DNA from: Pseudomonas sp. G.S.17
Lineage (GTDB): Bacteria > Pseudomonadota > Gammaproteobacteria > Pseudomonadales > Pseudomonadaceae
Length of the DNA: 64,000 bases
NCBI RefSeq assembly: GCF_038096165.1
Contig: NZ_CP151076.1
Location: forward strand, 3,903,501 to 3,967,500
Direction of reading: 5' to 3'
Shown: one piece after another, positions 35,601 to 45,094 of the stretch
How positions within the stretch are numbered: position 1 is the stretch's first letter
How the letters are laid out: every line of letters begins with the position of its first letter
Program-made: the position numbers and the translations under genes
Notes under the pieces: model-generated
Databases searched by the model: none
Seen by the model: the letters and a program-made list of their open reading frames with translations, nothing else
What the model was told of the DNA's origin: nothing

Positions 35601-37565
35601 GCCGATGGCTTCGAAACCCGCTACGAATACGACGACTGCGGCAGGGTCGCGTCGGTTTCGCAGGGTAAATTGCAGGCCGAATTCACCTACAACAATCTGG
35701 GTCAATTGCAGCAAAGCACCACTCATCTTCTGGACAGCGACAGAACACTGCTCACCAAGCTGGAATACGACACCCTCGGCAGGGAAACCAGACGCACCCA
35801 GCATCTGCCCGACCTCCCGGTCCGCACCTTCACCCAGACCTGGTACGACGACGATCAATTGCACATTCGGGAACGCCTTGTCGGCGAGCAAAGCGTCTGC
35901 AAGGAAACCTTTACCTATGATTCCCGGGGTCGGCTGGACAATTACAAAGCCGAAGGCAGCGAGCTGTCGAGCGACGCCCACGGCAACCGGATTACCGAAC
36001 AGACCTTCCTGTTCGACGCCCTGAACAACATCAAACTCTGCCTCAGCAAGTTCGCGGATGGCAGCAGTGACAGAGCCATTTTCACCCATGCCCCCGATGA
36101 CTCATGCCAGCTGATCAAGGTGACGCACAACCACGAAAGCTATCCACTCAGTACCGAGTTCACCTACGACGCCGATGGCCACATGCTCAATGATGAACGC
36201 GGCAGGCAGTTGAGCTATAACAGCCAGGGACGCCTGACTGAAGTCAAAGGCGCTGACGATCAGCCCATCATTGCCTATCGCTATGACGGCCACGACGACC
36301 TCATCAGTGTGCTTCAGGCCAATGGCAGCGAAACCCTGCGCTTCTTTGAAGGCTACAGCCTGAGCCATACGGTCCATGACAAGACCCTCATCCAATGCCT
36401 ATACGACCAGGACGGCCCCATCGGCCAACAGCAGCAGGGCGATGAGAGCCGGACGTTGCTGTTCCTGACCGATGCCAGCAACAGTGTGATTGGCGAAAGA
36501 CAGTTCGACAACGAGGTGCGGACCCGATCCTATAGCGCTTATGGCGAACAAGCCGATGACGAACTGCTCAGCCTGCTGGCGTTCAACGGTGAAGTGCGTG
36601 AAGAAGTCGGCGGCTGGTACCTGCTGGGAAGAGGCTATCGAGTCTATAACCCGAGCCTGATGCGGTTCCACAGCCCGGACTCCCTCAGCCCGTTCGGCGC
36701 GGGTGGCCTCAATCCCTACATGTACTGCATGGGCAATCCGATCAGTTTCTCTGACCCGACCGGCCATCGGATGGGCACACAAGAACGACCCGGCGGCAAT
36801 CCGGGGTATGTGGATCCGATTGAGCAGCCCAAGCAAGGCGGTGGCTGGACCAAGTGGCTTGGGGTTGGCGTAGCTGCAGTGGTTCTGGGAGTTACGGTAG
36901 CTTTTGTCCCTTGGAGTGCGCCTTTGGCGACTGCTGGCATGAAGCTAGCCATCGGAGGTATCGCGCTGCAGGCTGTAGGTCTTGGACTACAAACGGCCGG
37001 TGTCATCACGGAAGATCCTAATCTCGGCACGGCTGGCATGACAGTGGGAGGGATAGGCGCAATGATGACTTTCGGCGGTGCTGGGGTGGCTAAGGCAGCT
37101 GTAAAAGCGGCTGCTGCAGCGAAAGCAGGTGCTGCAGCATCAGGTGCTGGCGTTGCAACGGCGAGTGTAGGGACCTCGACCTCGCCACCAGGATCGATTA
37201 GCGGCACCGGTGGAGCTGGCGGGGGTAGTCCGGGGCCAAATATTGGGCCGCGTAGCTCTGCAACTGGTGCAAATGTCAGGGCATTGCGGACACCCAGTGT
37301 AGATTATTCTCAGAGTCCGTCCCGCAACGCTTCTGTGTCTGGTAGAGGATCTGTCAGTTCAAATACCGAGGGTGCTGGAGGTTCAGGTTTACCCCGAGCC
37401 AGCGTGGGAAGCCTGTCTTCTGCTAATGCTCCGACTGGTCTGGTTGCTGCTCCTGCTCCTCCTGCAGCAGCGATAACTGGACGTAACGCCATCACTGCTG
37501 GCAACTATAGGAAAAACAGTCGGGGAAGGTGGGAATATACCGGCCAGACGTCGATGTACATCTGA
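32619..37565 (+). CDS. Rhs/YD-repeat protein 2 (TccC-like cocoon, unknown tail)
   Basis: 1648 residues from ATG 32619; an upstream TTG start was rejected. The first about 450 residues are nearly identical to rhs1. YD repeats (YEYDTLNRVTLETV, YAFDAFERMTSTTLPD, YTYDVFGHLQLQSR, YEYDDCGRVASVSQG) lead to the core LLGRGYRVYNPSLMRFHSPD..PFGAGGLNPYMY, ending at DPTGH near residue 1383. The tail of about 265 residues begins with a Pro/Gly-rich stretch and hydrophobic helices (WLGVGVAAVVLGVTVAFV), then Ala/Gly/Ser-rich low complexity, ending NYRKNSRGRWEYTGQTSMYI. No known effector domain is visible. Tail codon use differs from the core, typical of exchanged Rhs tails. The next gene is pabB, so no immunity gene follows. 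Confidence 0.88.
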   Translation: MTTSSAVHSNAFNFMGFMQHCVDPRTGQYTVSVDMPELKSNRLCGPAVPLQLQFNPLNVIDSGFGMGWNLNLSQFTPEDQMLALSSGENFKVTGSGAQPDIKEKKLDTFHFHDEGNETYRVVHKSGLVEILVTGGSSKQRVALPRTISSPSGHAVSLTYVPFNGGQLLSTVSDAFTTLLRVERDPGGSFVKLHLHPDSGPNGGPLATFEMKLNGDGEVTAIILPTPEKASWRFSYKQVFGRTCLVEVQTPAGGRETIEYFDQGHVFPGAPRDPLPRVNRHRSYPGFGQPMIEVNYSYTDNNFLGHNALQYWDDNGEDNLYNVDHNYDYGSVATLKDGTNTLRTVSRTYNRFHLQTEELTVQDHCVKRVLTDYHAEDTNFDNQPPQFQLPKTVTHRWELDNDANQLHIEVESTEFDEYGNLTSKVQANGIRETFSYYPKDGAEGCPPDPDGFVRNQHEHHTFPAASQHGQAAALRLVYTYRALPALENASDPGNWLVIAEETLTSSDDNHVAALQYTQRDYYDAPQDPAVHGRAKSQSETLNGKTSTTGFSYSTPPSALAGETVDQIVETLTAFDGTSKSVTLQQSLFTGKPLVVPDVNGVLLKYEYDTLNRVTLETVAPDTAFAASRHYAYTLTSQPGQQASQELTEVNGVKIRSTFDGLNRTILEECLEPGQDAVDYRKTYSATYDPWANLVSETDYDWLGTLERALTSTIEYDNWGHECRVVGPDGVATVTQRSPFGKRGVRQTTWIESSTQPSIKSGLSVTEFNVFNKPDSVVRQDETGATVGSLLYQYDGKGNCTQQTQQLSGRSLVTEYAFDAFERMTSTTLPDKTVVARSFADHSSSELPINIHVTPGNTAEPEVTPGTQAFDGLERLTQISVGPRVETYGYTGDRVQPSQRISPSKQVFEYTYDLDLTTQPRKISINGAAANEVEFSYDSQTARITGTSRVPDQPENQYTYDVFGHLQLQSRTGIEGKAQETRYVSSRQGRPMSSTVADGFETRYEYDDCGRVASVSQGKLQAEFTYNNLGQLQQSTTHLLDSDRTLLTKLEYDTLGRETRRTQHLPDLPVRTFTQTWYDDDQLHIRERLVGEQSVCKETFTYDSRGRLDNYKAEGSELSSDAHGNRITEQTFLFDALNNIKLCLSKFADGSSDRAIFTHAPDDSCQLIKVTHNHESYPLSTEFTYDADGHMLNDERGRQLSYNSQGRLTEVKGADDQPIIAYRYDGHDDLISVLQANGSETLRFFEGYSLSHTVHDKTLIQCLYDQDGPIGQQQQGDESRTLLFLTDASNSVIGERQFDNEVRTRSYSAYGEQADDELLSLLAFNGEVREEVGGWYLLGRGYRVYNPSLMRFHSPDSLSPFGAGGLNPYMYCMGNPISFSDPTGHRMGTQERPGGNPGYVDPIEQPKQGGGWTKWLGVGVAAVVLGVTVAFVPWSAPLATAGMKLAIGGIALQAVGLGLQTAGVITEDPNLGTAGMTVGGIGAMMTFGGAGVAKAAVKAAAAAKAGAAASGAGVATASVGTSTSPPGSISGTGGAGGGSPGPNIGPRSSATGANVRALRTPSVDYSQSPSRNASVSGRGSVSSNTEGAGGSGLPRASVGSLSSANAPTGLVAAPAPPAAAITGRNAITAGNYRKNSRGRWEYTGQTSMYI

Positions 37566-37585
37566 ATGAGGTAGGCCCCAGCCAC

Positions 37586-37610
37586 GCGGGCGGCTACAAT
37601 CGCCGCCCGC
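37586..37610. promoter_or_regulatory. Perfect hairpin with internal TACAAT between rhs2 and pabB
   Basis: GCGGGCGGC and GCCGCCCGC (9-bp perfect stem) flank TACAATC. The loop holds a good -10 sequence for pabB, 32 bases upstream of its ATG. It could alternatively attenuate rhs2 read-through; there is no U-tract. Confidence 0.4.
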
Positions 37611-37631
37611 GCCGCCGATCAGAAGCCTGGC

Positions 37632-38975
37632 ATGCCAACCTGTTCCATTGCCCCGTTGCCCTATTGCCCCAACCCTGCCGATGACTTCGGTCGGATCCGC
37701 CACGCCCCTGGCGCTATCCTGCTGGACAGTGGCCGCCCGAGCGCCGAGCGTGGCAGGTTCGATGTGTTCAGCGCCTGGCCGCTGGAGCAATTGGTGGCGG
37801 AACCTCAGGAAAGCGGCGACGGTTTTTTTCAGCGTCTGCGCGACAGCCTTGCGCGACTGGGCCCGGCGCAATTACCGGCGGGCAGTGAATTGCCTTTTGC
37901 TGGCGGGCTGCTGGGTTACCTCGGGTATGACTTCGGTCGCCGTCTGGAGCCGCAACCCGAGCATGCGGTCGATGATCTGCAATTGCCCGACGCCCGCCTT
38001 GGGCTGTACGCCTGGGCGGTCATCACTGACCATCAGGCGCGGACCACGCAGCTGGTCTGCCATCCCTCGTTGGAGCCCGGCGAAGGGCAGCGATTGCTGG
38101 AGTTGTTCACGCAACCCGCCGACGCGGATACCGCTGAATTCCAACTGACCTCAGCGTTCAAGGCCAATCTGGACGCCGATGACTATCGCGCTGCCTTTGC
38201 GCGTATCCAGGCGTATATCCAGGCGGGCGATTGTTATCAGGTCAACTTCGCCCAGCGTTTTCAGGCCGACTGTAAAGGCGACCCGTGGGCAGCGTATTGC
38301 GTGTTGCGCGCGGCCTGCCCTACTCCGTTTTCCGGTTATATCGCCTTGCCTGATGGCGACGCGATCCTCAGCTTGTCGCCGGAGCGCTTCGTCAAGGTCA
38401 GCGAGCGTCAGGTCGAAACCCGACCGATCAAAGGCACGCGCCCGCGCGGTCGTGATGCGGCCGAGGACAAGGCCTATGCCGAAGAACTATTGGCGAGCCC
38501 CAAGGACCGCGCGGAAAACCTGATGATTGTCGATCTGCTGCGCAACGATCTGGGCCGCAGTTGCCGGATTGGCTCGGTGAAAGTCCCCGAGCTGTTCAGC
38601 CTGGAAAGCTATCCGAACGTGCATCATCTGGTCAGCAGCGTGACTGGCGAACTGGCGCAGGATCATGACCCGCTGGACTTGATTGCCGGGAGTTTCCCTG
38701 GCGGCTCGATCACCGGCGCACCGAAGATTCGCGCCATGCAAATCATCGACGAACTGGAGCCCACGCGGCGTGCCTTGTACTGCGGATCGCTGCTGTACCT
38801 GGATGTGCGCGGGGAAATGGACAGCTCCATCGCCATTCGCAGCTTGCTGGTCAAGGACGGCAAGGTTTCCTGCTGGGGCGGCGGCGGCATCGTGGCCGAT
38901 TCCGATTGCGAAGCCGAACATCAGGAATCGATTACCAAGGTGCGCGTGTTGCTGGAGACGCTGGAAGGGCTTTGA
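37632..38975 (+). CDS. pabB: Aminodeoxychorismate synthase component I
   Basis: 447 residues. PabB aminates chorismate to 4-amino-4-deoxychorismate in folate synthesis, with ammonia from a PabA-type glutaminase encoded elsewhere. The chorismate-binding domain shows GDCYQVNFAQRF, LSLSPERFV, ETRPIKGTRPRG (with the Lys that distinguishes PabB from anthranilate synthase), ENLMIVDLLRNDLGR and GSFPGGSITGAPKIRAM. It ends WGGGGIVADSD..E. Length and PIKGT motif favour PabB over TrpE. It is a core gene bordering the island. Confidence 0.94.
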   Translation: MPTCSIAPLPYCPNPADDFGRIRHAPGAILLDSGRPSAERGRFDVFSAWPLEQLVAEPQESGDGFFQRLRDSLARLGPAQLPAGSELPFAGGLLGYLGYDFGRRLEPQPEHAVDDLQLPDARLGLYAWAVITDHQARTTQLVCHPSLEPGEGQRLLELFTQPADADTAEFQLTSAFKANLDADDYRAAFARIQAYIQAGDCYQVNFAQRFQADCKGDPWAAYCVLRAACPTPFSGYIALPDGDAILSLSPERFVKVSERQVETRPIKGTRPRGRDAAEDKAYAEELLASPKDRAENLMIVDLLRNDLGRSCRIGSVKVPELFSLESYPNVHHLVSSVTGELAQDHDPLDLIAGSFPGGSITGAPKIRAMQIIDELEPTRRALYCGSLLYLDVRGEMDSSIAIRSLLVKDGKVSCWGGGGIVADSDCEAEHQESITKVRVLLETLEGL

Positions 38976-38984
38976 TACCCCTGA

Positions 38985-39825
38985 ACCGCCTCGGCCTTTT
39001 CGGGGACAAGTCCCCTCCTACCGGTTTGTATAGCTCGGTAGGACCGGACTTGTCCGGGAAGGCGTCGGGGCTGCCGAGGAAGATCTTCAGCGTTTGCACC
39101 GGCCTTTTCGGGGACAAGTCCCCTCCTACCGGTTTGTATAGCTCGGCGTTTGCACCGGCCTCTTCGGGGACAAGTCCCCTCCTACCGGTTGCGTGTTACT
39201 CGGTAGGACCGAACTTGTCCGGGAAGGCATCGGGTCAGCCGAGGAAGTCTTCAGCGTTTGCACCGGCCTTTTCGGGGACAAGCCCCCTCCTACCGGTTTG
39301 TATAGCTCGGTAGGACCGGACTTGTCCGGGAAGGCGTCGGGTCTGCCGAGGAAGATCTTCAGCGTTTGCACCGGCCTTTTCGGGGACAAGCCCCCTCCTA
39401 CCGGTTTGTATAGCTCGGTAGGACCGGACTTGTCCGGGAAGGCGTCGGGTCTGCCGAGGAAGATCTTCATCGTTTGCACCTGCCTTTTCGGGGGCAAGTC
39501 CCCTCCTGCCGGTTTGTTTAGCTCGGTAGGACCGGACTTGTCCGGGAAGGCGTCGGGTCTGCCAAGGAAGATCTTCAGTGTTCACACCGGCCTTTTCGGG
39601 GACAAGTCCCCTCCTACCGGTTTGTATAGCTCGGTAGGACCGGACTTGTCCGGGAAGGCGTCGGGTCTGCCGAGGAAGATCTTCAGCGTTTGCACCGGCC
39701 TTTTCGGGGACAAGTCCGGTCCTACCGGTTGTATGGCTCGGTAGGACCGAACTTGTCCGGGAAGGCGTCGGGTCTGCCGAGGAAGATCTTCAGCGTTTGC
39801 ACCGGCCTTTTCGCGAAAATAAATT
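38985..39825. repeat. Tandem array of about 108-bp REPIN-containing units
   Basis: Six successive copies of the GAAGATCTTCAGCGTTTGCA marker start at 39244, 39351, 39459, 39567, 39675 and 39782 (spacing 107-108), preceded by a looser copy at 39079. Each unit holds GGACAAGTCCCCTCCTACCG facing CGGTAGGACCGGACTTGTCC, i.e. one inverted REP pair. Reading frames through it simply repeat and are not genes. It fills the whole space between pabB and thrH. Confidence 0.9.
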
Positions 39826-39850
39826 CGGTTCCAGGGGTGAAGGGTGCGGC

Positions 39851-40468
39851 TTACACACTCAAATCCCGGTTCGAGGCCTTGATGAATTCCTTTTTCAGGT
39901 CTTCAAAGGTATGCACCGCCGGGAACTGCGGGAATTCGCGGATCACGTTTTCCGGGGCGTGGAACAGAATGCCAGCATCGGCTTCGCCCAGCATCGTGGT
40001 GTCGTTGTACGAGTCGCCGGCAGCGATAACGCGGTAGTACAAGGTCTTGAACGCCAGTACTGATTGACGCTTTGGATCTTTCTGACGCAGCTGATAGCTG
40101 ACAACCCGGTCGGTCTCGTCGGTGATCAGGCGATGACAGAGCAAGGTCGGGAAGCCCAGCTGACGCATCAGTGGCTGGGAGAACTCATAGAACGTGTCCG
40201 ACAGAATCACCACCTGAAAACGCTCGCGCAGCCAGTTGACGAACTCGATGGCGCCGTCCAGCGGCTTCAAGGTGCCGATCACTTCCTGAATATCCGAAAG
40301 CTTGAGGCCGTGCTCATCAAGGATGCGCAGGCGCTGCTTCATCAGCACGTCGTAGTCGGGAATATCCCGGGTGGTGGCGCGCAACGATTCAATACCGGTT
40401 TTTTCAGCAAAGGCGATCCAGATTTCCGGGACCAGCACGCCTTCCAGGTCCAGACAGGCAATTTCCAC
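39851..40468 (-). CDS. thrH: ThrH, phosphoserine phosphatase / homoserine phosphotransferase
   Basis: 205-residue HAD-superfamily enzyme. Motif I DLEGVLVPE lies at residues 6-14 (the family has DLEG with Glu where other HADs have the second Asp), motif II is VVILSDTFYEF near 86-96, and motif IV is GDSYNDTTML near 150. ThrH of Pseudomonas dephosphorylates phosphoserine and can transfer the phosphate to homoserine, bridging serine and threonine metabolism. It is a stand-alone gene divergent from cysH. Confidence 0.94.
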   Translation of the reverse strand: MEIACLDLEGVLVPEIWIAFAEKTGIESLRATTRDIPDYDVLMKQRLRILDEHGLKLSDIQEVIGTLKPLDGAIEFVNWLRERFQVVILSDTFYEFSQPLMRQLGFPTLLCHRLITDETDRVVSYQLRQKDPKRQSVLAFKTLYYRVIAAGDSYNDTTMLGEADAGILFHAPENVIREFPQFPAVHTFEDLKKEFIKASNRDLSV

Positions 40469-40628
40469 AGGACACTCCTCGAGGGGACTTCATCGTCAAA
40501 AAGAACCGGCACTTTAGGGGCTGTTGCTGTTTCAGCGCAACAACAGCAAACCGGCCAACTCGGCGAAAGATTTTGTTAACATCCCCGTCATTACGAGCGC
40601 CTAAGCGCCAACTTTAGGAAACCGCCTG

Positions 40629-41363
40629 ATGAGCCAACCCTTCGACGTCGTCGGTCTCGCCGCGACTTACGCCAACAAGTCCCCGCAGGACATCCTGAAA
40701 CTGGCCTTTGAGCATTTCGGTGATGACCTGTGGATTTCCTTCAGCGGTGCCGAGGATGTGGTGCTGGTGGACATGGCCTGGAAGCTGAACAAGAACGTCA
40801 AGGTGTTCAGCCTGGACACCGGCCGCCTGCACCCGGAAACCTATCGTTTCATTGAGCAGGTGCGCGAGCACTACAAGATCGACATCGAGATCATGACCCC
40901 GGATCAGCAGAAGCTCGAACCCTTCGTCAAGGAAAAGGGCTTGTTCAGCTTTTATCGCGACGGTCATGGCGAGTGCTGCGGCATCCGCAAGATCGAACCC
41001 CTGCGACGCAAGCTGGCGGGCGTAACGGCCTGGGCCACCGGGCAACGTCGCGACCAGAGCCCCGGCACCCGCAGCCACGTCGCGGCACTGGAAATCGACA
41101 GCGCGTTTTCAACGCCGGAACGCACCCTGTACAAATTCAACCCGCTGGCGCAGATGACCAGCGAAGAAGTCTGGGGTTACATCCGCATGCTGGAACTGCC
41201 TTACAACAGCCTGCACGAACGCGGCTTCATCAGCATCGGTTGCGAGCCCTGCACGCGCCCGGTGCTGCCGAACCAGCATGAACGTGAAGGCCGCTGGTGG
41301 TGGGAAGAAGCCACGCAGAAGGAATGCGGATTGCATTCGGGGAATCTGATCGCGAAGGTTTGA
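40629..41363 (+). CDS. cysH: Assimilatory adenylyl-sulfate (APS/PAPS) reductase
   Basis: 244 residues. It reduces activated sulfate to sulfite with thioredoxin. The N-terminal PP-loop-like segment is [16 protein letters not shown]. The iron-sulfur cysteines that mark the APS-type enzyme are present: C116-C117 (GECCGIRK), C205 and C208 (GCEPCTRP). The redox cysteine is C233 (KECGLH). This four-Cys cluster is absent from the PAPS-specific E. coli enzyme, so APS is the likely substrate. cysB is the next gene, convergent from the other side of a REP pair. Confidence 0.95.
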   Translation: MSQPFDVVGLAATYANKSPQDILKLAFEHFGDDLWISFSGAEDVVLVDMAWKLNKNVKVFSLDTGRLHPETYRFIEQVREHYKIDIEIMTPDQQKLEPFVKEKGLFSFYRDGHGECCGIRKIEPLRRKLAGVTAWATGQRRDQSPGTRSHVAALEIDSAFSTPERTLYKFNPLAQMTSEEVWGYIRMLELPYNSLHERGFISIGCEPCTRPVLPNQHEREGRWWWEEATQKECGLHSGNLIAKV

Positions 41364-41383
41364 GAACCCATCGGAGCCCGTTG

Positions 41384-41468
41384 GAGCGAGGCTTGCCCGC
41401 GAAAGCAGTATTTCAGGTTAAAAATCTGCCTGGTTTACTGACCTCTTCGCGAGCAAGCTCGCTCCCAC
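41384..41468. repeat. REP pair between cysH and cysB
   Basis: GGAGCGAGGCTTGCCCGCGAA and TTCGCGAGCAAGCTCGCTCC face each other. The two halves belong to slightly different REP variants. It is in the convergent gap of cysH and cysB. Confidence 0.85.
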
Positions 41469-41477
41469 TTGATTAAA

Positions 41478-42461
<984 letters not shown>

Positions 42462-42591
42462 TCAAAGCAGGAAGACGCCCAAGGCATCAGCGACGCTATA
42501 TAACTGGATTAATGGTGAGAACAAGACAACTAGAACTTTTTATCACTTTTGAGCGCCAAAGGCACGCTCGATTTTACGTCTGCGTCTCATC

Positions 42592-43086
42592 TCACCGGCG
42601 CGCGCCCTTGCTCCACCCCGGCACCATGTAAACCGGAACCTCCGATAGCTGCAAAACCCTGGCCGCCGTGCGGCCAATCGGTGCAGCGGCTTCTGTTCCG
42701 TGACTGTGACTGCCCACTACCAGCAGGTCGACCTCAAGCTGTTGCGCCTGCTCCAGAATCACGTTGCATGGATCGCCCTGCACAACCCGCACGGTGCGGA
42801 TCAAGGCCAGATCCTGATGCCCTTCCCCCAGCTCCTCCCGAAATCCGTCCAGTACCCGCTGCTCGATGCCATCCAGCACCGTGTTGAGCCCCTGGTGATG
42901 CAGTTCTTTCAGCGCATCCTCACTCAGATAACTTTGTAGTACAGATTCGGCAAACAACCCCATCGGCTCAACCACATGGATCACATAAAGCTCGGCGTTA
43001 AAGGTTCGAGCAAGTGCCAGCGCGTGCTGCATGACATAGGGCGCATACAGACTCAGGTCAGTGGCATACAGCATCGAACGAATCAT
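42592..43086 (-). CDS. Universal stress protein (UspA family)
   Basis: 164 residues, single Usp domain. The N-terminus MIRSMLYATDLSLYAPYVM supplies the nucleotide-site Asp. The C-terminal loop DLLVVGSHSHGTEAAAPIGR-TAARVL matches the ATP-binding G-x2-G-x9-G(S/T) pattern in relaxed form. Stress adaptation by ATP or small-molecule binding is the general family role; nothing more specific can be said. It is a stand-alone gene on the minus strand. Confidence 0.88.
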   Translation of the reverse strand: MIRSMLYATDLSLYAPYVMQHALALARTFNAELYVIHVVEPMGLFAESVLQSYLSEDALKELHHQGLNTVLDGIEQRVLDGFREELGEGHQDLALIRTVRVVQGDPCNVILEQAQQLEVDLLVVGSHSHGTEAAAPIGRTAARVLQLSEVPVYMVPGWSKGARR

Positions 43087-43180
43087 ACGACCTCCCGAAC
43101 AGCCAGAATGGCGGAGATGGATTCAGCTTAGCAGCGCGCCAAAAAGTGCGACGGTGATTACCCGTTCGAGGGGCAAAAGT

Positions 43181-44087
43181 TCAACGTTTTATTTCGTTGC
43201 TGATGCCGTGTGGTACGTGGCCAGTGGCAACCACATCACGGGCTTTTTCACAGTGGCCGGGTTGATCGTCGAAGAACACGTCGGCCGCGAAGGCTTCAAG
43301 AAACGCCGACTTTTCCAGACCGCCCAGGAACAGTGACTCGTCCAGACGGATGTCCCATTCGCGCAATGTGCGGATGACCCGTTCATGAGCAGGCGCCGAA
43401 CGTGCCGTGACCAGCGCGGTGCGAATCGGGCAGGCCTCTTCGGGGAACTCGCGTTGCAGCAGATTGAGCGCCGCCAGGAATGGCTTGAACGGACCGCCGC
43501 GCAACGGCTCGCGGGCCGACTGGCGTTCACTGGCCTGAAAGGCTTCGAGACCGCCCGACTGGTAAACCCGCTCCGACTCGTCAGAAAACAGCACGGCATC
43601 GCCATCGAAGGCAATGCGCAGTTCGGCACTGGCAGCACGCCGCGCACCACCTGAGAGAATGGTCGCCGCCGCGAAACCGGCATCCAGCGCACTGCGCACA
43701 TCCTCGGCGTGCGTCGAAAGAAACAGATGGCAACCGAAGGCAGCCAGATAAGGATAAGGGCTGCGGCCGCCGACGAACGCCGCACGGGTAATGTCCAGGC
43801 CGTAATGCTCAATCGAATTGAAAATTCGCAGGCCGGTGTCGGCGCTGTTACGGGAAACCAGAATGACCTCGACCCGCGCCTTGCTCATGCTCGCGTTGAG
43901 GCTCAACAGCTTCTGCACCAGCAGAAACGCATCGCCGGGTTCAAGCATCTCGTCTTCATGAGCGATCTGGTATTTGCGGTACGCCGCGACGCCGTCGGCC
44001 ACGTAGATCGCATGATCTGTCACGCAGGTCGAACAAGGCGCGGGAGGAAATCGCCAGAACCAGTTTGTTGCCTTGATCGTTTGCCAT
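43181..44087 (-). pseudogene. 5'-nucleotidase (NT5C1-like), apparent single-base frameshift
   Basis: The start MANDQGNKLVLAISSRALFD at 44087 (GAGG seven bases upstream) runs in one frame to codon 23. The rest, from HAIYVADGVAAYRKYQIAHE to GISNEIKR, is in the next frame. Removing one base near 44016-44024 gives a 301-residue protein of normal family length, in which DLRD-SHAIYV would be continuous. A GTG at 44023 could restart translation but would lose the conserved SSRALFD motif. NT5C1-like enzymes dephosphorylate nucleoside monophosphates in the cytosol. The shift may be a real mutation or a sequencing error. Confidence 0.75.
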
Positions 44088-44107
44088 GATTGCGCCTCGC
44101 AGCCTGA

Positions 44108-45064
44108 TCAGCTGTTTCGTGCATCGATAAAAGCCAGCGCCTGATACAGCATGCGTACACGCGGCATGTCACAACCCGCCTGCGCTGCCGCAGCCAGTGG
44201 TATGGCATAGATAGCCTCAAGTTCGAGGGGGCGCTGCTGCTGAAAATCGTGATACATGCTGGGCCGATAATCCGGCATCTTCTCTGTCACGGTGAACAGA
44301 TGGTCGGCAAAACCTTCGGGCAATAGGTGGCCACACGCTTGAGCACCCTGCACCACCTCGGCCATCAACGCCTGGATCAACTCGCGACTCTGCGCGCCCG
44401 CCATCAGCGGCGCGGTGCTGGCTTGCAGCAACGCCGACAAACCGTTGTAGGGGATGTTCCAGACCAGCTTCTGCCAGCGCGCCTGTTGCAGGTTGGGCAT
44501 GGCGTGCGCCTCGAGGCCGGCGGACCGGAACAGGCTTGCACCCTCTTCCACCAGCACAAGCTGGCTGGCTGCATCGTTTGCCGAACCGCTGTGATAACCC
44601 AGGCTCACTGCTCCGAACGCCTGATGCGCGACGATTCCGGGCGCCGTGCGGTGCGCGCAGACGAAACACAGGCCGCCCAACAGATGCAGCGAATCAGGCA
44701 GCAGGCTGCGCAAACTGTCTTCGACGCCAAGCCCGTTCTGCAAGACCACCACCTTGGCGCCAGGCGCAGCGGCTTGAGCAACGGCAGGTGCCAGGGCGGC
44801 GTTGCTGGTGGCCTTGGCGCCCACCAGCAGCCAGTCGCAGCGCGGCATGTCGGCGGCGGAGGAATAGGCTTGAACCGGATTCAGCGTCAGTTCGCCAAAC
44901 ACCGCGCTGTCCACTCGCAAGCCGTGTTGCGTGATCGCCGCGAATTCATTGCGCAGCAAAAAATGCACGTCGAAACCGGCACGCGCCAGCATTACGCCAT
45001 AAAAACCGCCGATGGCGCCGGTGCCGATAATTCCGATTCGGGGTCGCGTCACTTCATGGCTCAT
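44108..45064 (-). CDS. Putative 2-dehydropantoate 2-reductase (ApbA/PanE family)
   Basis: 318 residues. The N-terminal Rossmann motif GIIGTGAIGGFYGVMLARAG binds NADPH. Lys and Asn family residues are in LLVGAKATSN and VVLQNGLGVED, and the C-terminal domain shows ARWQKLVWNIPYNGLSALL and RPSMYHDFQQQRPLELEAIY. The family reduces ketopantoate to pantoate for coenzyme A synthesis. Pseudomonads carry several paralogues, so panE itself is not assured. It ends 20 bases before the 5'-nucleotidase start. Confidence 0.85.
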   Translation of the reverse strand: MSHEVTRPRIGIIGTGAIGGFYGVMLARAGFDVHFLLRNEFAAITQHGLRVDSAVFGELTLNPVQAYSSAADMPRCDWLLVGAKATSNAALAPAVAQAAAPGAKVVVLQNGLGVEDSLRSLLPDSLHLLGGLCFVCAHRTAPGIVAHQAFGAVSLGYHSGSANDAASQLVLVEEGASLFRSAGLEAHAMPNLQQARWQKLVWNIPYNGLSALLQASTAPLMAGAQSRELIQALMAEVVQGAQACGHLLPEGFADHLFTVTEKMPDYRPSMYHDFQQQRPLELEAIYAIPLAAAAQAGCDMPRVRMLYQALAFIDARNS

Positions 45065-45094
45065 GCCGATCTCCTTGCTTGTTGATTGCCGGGC

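Noticed and set aside
9808..37565. Prophage or type VI secretion cluster
   Set aside because: No integrase, capsid, tail, VgrG, Hcp or PAAR gene is present; Rhs proteins lack a PAAR N-terminus.
38985..39825. CRISPR array or repeat-protein gene in the tandem array
   Set aside because: The unit is about 108 bp with almost no variable spacer and contains inverted REP pairs; no cas gene is nearby. Frames through it only echo the repeat.
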